From positions 39,272 to 58,537 of the forward strand of contig VBKY01000102.1 in assembly GCA_005879255.1 (NCBI GenBank): 19,266 nucleotides of DNA, in the 5' to 3' direction. Every line of letters starts with the position of its first letter. The first letter of the stretch is position 1. The notes under the pieces are model-generated. The model had not been told where the DNA came from. It saw only the letters and a list, made by a program, of their open reading frames with translations, and ran no database searches. Both the position numbers and the translations under genes were made by a program. The stretch is from Deltaproteobacteria bacterium. Its GTDB lineage: Bacteria; Desulfobacterota_B; Binatia; UBA9968. Shown one piece after another: positions 14,984 to 19,266 of this stretch.

Positions 14984-15214
14984 AGCTACCACTGCCGCAA
15001 CATTTATCCTAACGACAACACAATCACCGAGCGGTTTTATGGAACGGTTAAACAGCAAGAGATCTATCTGGTGGGAAACTATCCCGATGAATTGTCAGCA
15101 GGGGAAGAAATTGGCCGCTACATCGGGTTCTACAACCAGTCCCGGCCGCATCAAGCGCTGTCTAATTTTTCTCTCGTTCCACGTTACACCAACAGCCAGA
15201 TTTTCACACAATGA
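14984..15214 (+). pseudogene. 3' remnant of an IS3-family transposase (DDE integrase end)
   Basis: Frame ending at TGA 15212-15214. It reads NIYPNDNTITERFYGTVKQQ, then YPDELSAGEEIGRYIGFYNQ, then SRPHQALSNF. This is the classic C-terminal end of IS3-type integrase-like transposases: the conserved Glu of DDE in the TITER helix, then the RYIxFYNxxRPHQAL signature. The rest of the protein, both Asp motifs and the orfA part, is missing upstream and no terminal inverted repeat was recognised, so it is a dead fragment of about 75 codons. Confidence 0.8.
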
Positions 15215-15327
15215 GCGATCAAGACTCAAAAGTGACTCGCTTCACTCCTCGATTTTGTCTCATTGAAAAAAACTGGTCATATTTTAGCTCGAAAAGAAAT
15301 TCCATCATTAAAGGAAAGGAGAAAAAC

Positions 15328-16818
15328 ATGAATCGAATCAGGCCAACTGACGGAAGGGAGAAAATCGGAAGCAAACCGTCAAACCTCACCCTGCGTGTCT
15401 CGCTGCTGGCGATACTTAGTCTCGTTACCTTCACCCAGAGCGCGACTTACGCCGAGCAACCACCGCCACCGTGCCATCCGAATCCGAATGCCGCCCAGGA
15501 CGTAGCAACCGTAACCGGCCGAGACGACGTTGCTAATTTACCGGCCCCTCTCAAGGATCGGCTCGCTCAACTGGCAGACCGACCCCATAGCGTCCTGCCA
15601 CTACAAGTTTACGCTGAAGCCGATGGCTCCAGCCAACTGTTCCAGTATTATCTGCTCGACACAGCGGGGTTTGAACCGAACGTTTTCACGACACTTATCC
15701 CCGGTATCAATGACACCGCACAGTTGACGGTGACTGGTGGCAATTGCGGCCTACCCACCGTCGGCGCCGTTCGTGTCGTGCTGGAGCCCAAGCCCGGTCT
15801 TCCGACCGATCCCAACGACCCGCGGGCGTTTATCGATATCTTCACCGATATTTCCGGATTGTTCGTAATCAATAATGAGAGTGGCTGGTACGAAGGCTGG
15901 ATGATTCACGACCTTAACGTGCCGAATATTGCGCCGCCACGTCCTGCCGACGGCCATGCGCAGTTCGGTACGATCACCGACGCTGACGCTGCAACCCTTA
16001 AAGCCATGGGAAGCGGCAACAACGTTCCTGGCCACACCTTTACCGTGGACGGAAAGGCTGTCCACTTGCCAAATGTATTCGATCATTTTCCGGATGTTCA
16101 AACCAACGTCGTTCCCCTGTATCTGAGCATGGGTGCATACAATTCCCTGCAGCAAAGTGACGCCCACGCTTATTGGGAGTTCAACTACCTGGGGACGAAC
16201 TGGATCCATCCTCTGTATGAATTGCCATTCACCGGCGGATTCCCGGATGGTTTTGGCGAGATTCCGGACGCCTTCAGCGACGGCGAGATTGGCAAGCTGC
16301 AGTCCATCGTTCCCGGTTCCGGACCCACGGGCATCAAGAACGATCCCGCGGTCGTCGGCGACAACCCCAACCTGCCACGCGATCCGGATAAATTTGACGC
16401 CGATGTTGACGCGCAGCGAGAGTTTCGCCAGCGCACTATTCCCAGCGGACTTGCCAAGGAGATCTTTCTGGATGTGTATGAACGGCGGGCCTCGTTTGAG
16501 CCTGGAACCAAGAATTTGCAGCGACGCCTCTTCGACGCCTACGCTGCCGAAGTCGCGCGAGTGGACACAAACGGGGACGGCATTATCTCGGCGGCTGAAG
16601 GCGATATCGACACGGCGTCGGACGGCTTTGACAACAATGAGCGCTTGTTTCTTCCTCCGACGGTATTCAACCGCTTCGCGGTAACCCGGGAGATCAACGA
16701 CGGGTTGTTGGCTCCTCGCTTCTCTCCAAGCCAGCGAGCCTGGATTATCACGGGCGTGTTGGTGCCGGTGCAACCCGCGGTGGCTGCCTCTGCCGGACGC
16801 GACGGTGACGACCGCTAA
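15328..16818 (+). CDS. Secreted protein of unknown function with one EF-hand-like loop
   Basis: A 496-aa exported protein. ATG 15328 follows AAAGGAAAGGAG; an in-frame ATG at 15211 would read out of the transposase remnant and is rejected. There is a long N-region and Sec signal (hydrophobic core LRVSLLAILSLVTF, likely cleavage after SATYA). The mature part is proline- and aspartate-rich with no transmembrane segment. Near residues 415-430 is a DTNGDGIISAAEGD loop, a good EF-hand calcium loop, followed by a second acidic stretch (DTASDGFDNNE). I do not recognise the main domain. A calcium-binding periplasmic or extracellular protein is the most that can be said. It lies between repeat copies C and D and has no operon partner. 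Confidence 0.8.
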   Translation: MNRIRPTDGREKIGSKPSNLTLRVSLLAILSLVTFTQSATYAEQPPPPCHPNPNAAQDVATVTGRDDVANLPAPLKDRLAQLADRPHSVLPLQVYAEADGSSQLFQYYLLDTAGFEPNVFTTLIPGINDTAQLTVTGGNCGLPTVGAVRVVLEPKPGLPTDPNDPRAFIDIFTDISGLFVINNESGWYEGWMIHDLNVPNIAPPRPADGHAQFGTITDADAATLKAMGSGNNVPGHTFTVDGKAVHLPNVFDHFPDVQTNVVPLYLSMGAYNSLQQSDAHAYWEFNYLGTNWIHPLYELPFTGGFPDGFGEIPDAFSDGEIGKLQSIVPGSGPTGIKNDPAVVGDNPNLPRDPDKFDADVDAQREFRQRTIPSGLAKEIFLDVYERRASFEPGTKNLQRRLFDAYAAEVARVDTNGDGIISAAEGDIDTASDGFDNNERLFLPPTVFNRFAVTREINDGLLAPRFSPSQRAWIITGVLVPVQPAVAASAGRDGDDR

Positions 16819-16907
16819 AAAACCGGAATCACGTAAGATTTGAAAGGAGAGAGCGGAGGCGAAAAGAAGGAGAATTATCAGGGTATTCAGATCGAGCCTG
16901 GCGAGGA

Positions 16908-17091
16908 GTACAAAGTCGACGCCTATCGCTCAGGTTCGTGGAGATTGGGTTTACTCGTTGTGTAAATCGTTGAGGAGAAGTAAATTTCGGCTGTATGCCG
17001 ATCTTGTGGCCACAAGAGCCTATCTTTTGGCCAGTCGCTGACAATCGGGTTTGCTTCGGGTAGGCATTGGAGTAGCATTTAACTGAAAATC
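16908..17091 (+). repeat. Dispersed repeat, copy D, leader of the kinase gene
   Basis: Begins TACAAAGTCGACGCCTATCG, then GGTTCGTGGAGATTGGG, TTGTGTAAATCG and GAGGAGAAGTAAAT. The first unit is shortened; two full 21-nt units follow at 16992-17012 and 17013-17033. Then come GTCGCTGACAATCGGGTTTG, CTTCGGGTAGGCATTGGAG and TAGCATTT, and the kinase ATG 59 bases after the last unit. Here the repeat is in a promoter/leader position. No convincing -10 accompanies the TGACA element, so the promoter class is unknown. Confidence 0.8.
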
Positions 17092-18498
17092 ATGTGGGAC
17101 CTGGCATCCATCTACGTACCGGCTAACCGGACGAAGCTGCTGGTCATCGCCGGTCTCTTGGTCACAGCGATTGCTGTAATTGACTGGCTGACCGAGCCAT
17201 ACATCTCCCTCGGTTTCCTGTACCTATTTCCCATCATGATTGTCGGGGGCTATCTGCCTCGGGGACAGATCATCGGCGTCTCCCTGCTATGTGCGTTCCT
17301 TCAGGAGGCCTTCAGTGATCTACCTGGGAAGGAAGCTCTCGTCCGCTTAGTATTCAGTTCAGCTGGGCTTATTGGCACCGGGCTCTTCATTTCAGAGCTC
17401 CTACATAACCGTCGCATCGTCCTCAAGCACGTCGAAGAGCTTAAAGACCAGATAAACCTACGGCAAGATGCCGAGGAGCAGCTGGGCATGCTGGTGGAGA
17501 GCAGCCCAGCGGCGATTATCACAATCGATTCGAACGGGAAGATTCTCCTGGCCAACGAGGCGGCTCAGCAGCTGTTGGCGCCTGGGGCACAGCCGATACG
17601 AGGTCAGGCAATCAGCCCTTACCTGCCCTCGTTGCAAACCGCTGTTCAGACTCGTCCTTCCAGAGTGTTTCGGACAACGCTGCAGTGCAGGGGACAAATG
17701 AGCAATGGTGAAACATTCCTGGCCGGCATTTGGTTTTCTACTTACACCAGCATCTCCGGCCCGCGCTTAGCGGCCATAGTAGTCGATCTCTCAGAGGATC
17801 TGCGCAGCCGAGAGGATTTGAGTCTCGATCATTTGCTGAAGAACAGCCGTATCCTGATGAGCGCGGTAGCCCATGAAGTCCGAAACCTGTGCAGTGCCGT
17901 GCTCGTAGTAGAAAAGAATCTTTCCCGGCTCAGCGAGCTTCAACACAACGAAGACTTTCAGGCCTTGAGTATGCTGATTCATAGTCTCGAGAAAATATCA
18001 GCAATGGAGCTACAAGTTTCCCCTACGCAAAACGCTGGCGCAGTCGAGTTGACATCGGTGCTCGACGAATTGCGAGTTTTGATCGAGAGTGCATACCACG
18101 AATCGGAAATGGAAATTGATTGGCAAATTCAGGATCCCTTGCCGCGGGTTTGGGCCGACCGTTATGGTCTGATTCAGGTTTTCCTGAATCTTGCAAAAAA
18201 CAGTCAACGTGCAATGCTGACCTCGGAGACGAAACGGCTATGCGTAAGTGCTTGCGGTGAAGGAAGCACGGTCGTCATTCGCTTTGAAGACACGGGTGTC
18301 GGCATCAGCTCTCCTGGAAATCTGTTTCGCCCCTTTCAACGCGGCGCCGATTCCTCGGGTCTGGGTCTTTATGTATCCCGCGCTATCATGCACAGCTTCG
18401 GCGGTGAACTCCTTTACGAGCGCAGGTCTCGGGGGTGTTGCTTCGCCGTAGTCCTTTCTTCGTTATCTACTACTGGCAAGGAAGTCGTAAATGCCTGA
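17092..18498 (+). CDS. Membrane PAS sensor histidine kinase
   Basis: A 468-aa inner-membrane sensor kinase. An N-terminal hydrophobic module of about three to four segments (residues 15-30, 38-55, 58-72, 86-104) is followed by a short coiled coil (105-130) and a PAS domain (about 131-235, ESSPAAIITIDSNGKILLANEAA). The phosphoacceptor is His261 in AHEVRN; the Pro that normally follows (HExRNP) is Leu here (HEVRNLCSAV). The ATPase domain has N-box Asn366/Asn370 (NLAKNSQRAM), G1 DTGVGIS (Asp400) and G2 GLGLY (423-427), and looks active. The stop overlaps the response regulator start by eight bases, so they are a coupled pair. The ATG is supported by copy B, where a GTG stands at the same place. 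No strong ribosome site is seen. Confidence 0.92.
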   Translation: MWDLASIYVPANRTKLLVIAGLLVTAIAVIDWLTEPYISLGFLYLFPIMIVGGYLPRGQIIGVSLLCAFLQEAFSDLPGKEALVRLVFSSAGLIGTGLFISELLHNRRIVLKHVEELKDQINLRQDAEEQLGMLVESSPAAIITIDSNGKILLANEAAQQLLAPGAQPIRGQAISPYLPSLQTAVQTRPSRVFRTTLQCRGQMSNGETFLAGIWFSTYTSISGPRLAAIVVDLSEDLRSREDLSLDHLLKNSRILMSAVAHEVRNLCSAVLVVEKNLSRLSELQHNEDFQALSMLIHSLEKISAMELQVSPTQNAGAVELTSVLDELRVLIESAYHESEMEIDWQIQDPLPRVWADRYGLIQVFLNLAKNSQRAMLTSETKRLCVSACGEGSTVVIRFEDTGVGISSPGNLFRPFQRGADSSGLGLYVSRAIMHSFGGELLYERRSRGCCFAVVLSSLSTTGKEVVNA

Positions 18499-19144
18499 AT
18501 CGATGGAGCAGACGATTGAGATTCTCCTCATCGATGATCACACTCTGTTTCGCGAGGGCGTGTCCCGGCTATTAGGAACCGAACCTGCGTTTAAGGTTAT
18601 TGCATGCGGGTCAATCAAGGAAGCGCTCGCAGTTCTACGGCAACAGCAGATCGATATAGTGCTGCTGGATTTCGACCTGGGTCAGCGCGACGGCACACGA
18701 TTCGTGCGTTTGGCGAAAGAGCAGGGTTTTGAGGGTAAAATCCTAGTCGTGACCGCCGGAGTTGAGGAACATGAAGCGGCCGAGTTGATTCGTTGTGGTA
18801 TCTCCGGGATCTTTATGAAACATAATTCTGCGGCCTTGCTGGCTCAGGGGATCCGTGACGTCTTGGCGGGAAAGGTGTGGTTCGAGCAAGAGCTGCTGCG
18901 GGTGGCCATGCACGGTAACGCAAGCCCACTTCAAGAGTCTCAAAGTGAGCGGTTCACCCAGCGGGAACGTCAGGTTCTGTCGTATGTCTTTGAAGGCCTT
19001 GCTAACAAGGAGATCGCGGAACGGGTCGGCGTCTCCGAAAGCTCCGTTAAGGCAACCTTGCAGCAGCTCTTCTCAAAGACCGGCGTTCACACTCGGGGTC
19101 AACTGGTTCGCATCGCCCTGGAGCAATACAGGAATCAGCTCTAG
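18491..19144 (+). CDS. NarL/FixJ-type response regulator (receiver plus LuxR HTH)
   Basis: A 217-aa cytoplasmic transcription factor, partner of the upstream kinase. The receiver domain (about 8-125) has the acidic pair Asp15/Asp16 (ILLIDDH), phosphoacceptor Asp60 (IVLLDFDLG), Thr88 (LVVTAG) and Lys110 (IFMKHN), all switch residues being present. The C-terminal LuxR/GerE helix-turn-helix (about 152-212) reads RFTQRERQVLSYVFEGLANK, then EIAERVGVSESSVKATLQQL. The start ATG 18491 lies inside the kinase gene; an ATG four codons later is possible. A piece of the 3' end of a paralogous gene survives at 8871-8930. Targets are unknown. Confidence 0.93.
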   Translation: MPESMEQTIEILLIDDHTLFREGVSRLLGTEPAFKVIACGSIKEALAVLRQQQIDIVLLDFDLGQRDGTRFVRLAKEQGFEGKILVVTAGVEEHEAAELIRCGISGIFMKHNSAALLAQGIRDVLAGKVWFEQELLRVAMHGNASPLQESQSERFTQRERQVLSYVFEGLANKEIAERVGVSESSVKATLQQLFSKTGVHTRGQLVRIALEQYRNQL

Positions 19145-19266
19145 TGCCCTGCAAATTGCCGTAGCTGCGTGAAGACGCTCCTGGGCCGATCAGATGCCGA
19201 ATGCGAGTTTAAGAAGGATGCCCTTCATCTTGTGATCTCATTGTTTAGTTCATTGCCTGATGAGCA
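19145..19266. other. Unassigned end of window
   Basis: No gene, hairpin terminator or repeat copy recognised in these bases; whatever follows the response regulator gene is outside the view. Confidence 0.4.

Noticed and set aside
15751..16773. 340-aa minus-strand frame
   Set aside because: Antisense to the secreted EF-hand-like protein, which has a signal peptide and strong ribosome site; a codon-bias shadow.
17040..17057. TGACAA-N6-TTGCT in copies B-D as a sigma54 promoter
   Set aside because: The invariant GG of the -24 element is GA and the spacing is one base too long.
5868..17091. CRISPR array from the 21-nt repeats
   Set aside because: Units are directly abutted with no spacers and no cas genes are present.

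Overview
The window looks like a chromosomal stretch from a Gram-negative (diderm) environmental bacterium. The evidence is an outer-membrane porin ending in Phe, a Tat component, a membrane-anchored Do/HtrA protease, many Sec signal peptides, and what seems to be a decayed PEP-CTERM surface protein. The lineage cannot be fixed from sequence alone; deltaproteobacterial, NC10/Rokubacteria-like or acidobacterial relatives are guesses.

Region 1 (19-3284): a minus-strand, translationally coupled ABC importer operon of the phosphonate/phosphite type (binding protein, ATPase, permease, joined by two GTGA overlaps). It diverges from a plus-strand DtxR/MntR-type metal regulator. The intergenic space holds a near-ideal sigma70 promoter for the transporter and a perfect 8-6-8 inverted repeat at its predicted transcription start, so the metal sensor probably controls the importer. 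Region 2 (3310-5451): a small conserved-looking protein, a tandem universal stress protein and a Nit-type amidase.

Region 3 (5452-9177): a degenerate accessory zone around one solid gene, a minus-strand porin with a strong terminator. Directly behind that terminator is what reads as the 5' end of a group II intron. Next to it lie a structured plus-strand hairpin and a frameshifted remnant ending in a PEP-CTERM-like tail. Two copies of a dispersed repeat (A and B) are here.

Region 4 (9178-13309): a co-directional envelope block of TatA, a secreted protein of about 14 acidic 'DTNGDGKIDLW'-type repeats, a TVP38/DedA-like membrane protein and an HtrA protease. Region 5 (13310-16818): small secreted or His-rich proteins on the minus strand, repeat copy C with an IS3-type transposase tail, and a secreted unknown with one EF-hand-like loop. 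Region 6 (16819-19144): repeat copy D directly upstream of a membrane PAS histidine kinase overlapping a NarL/FixJ response regulator.

The most unusual signal is the four-copy repeat (A-D). Each copy contains 21-nt tandem units with core CTATCTTTTGGCCA, all on the plus strand. Copy D leads into the intact kinase/regulator pair. Copy B leads into a scar in which the start of the same kinase is joined to the end of the same regulator, so a related two-component locus was once present there and lost about 2 kb.
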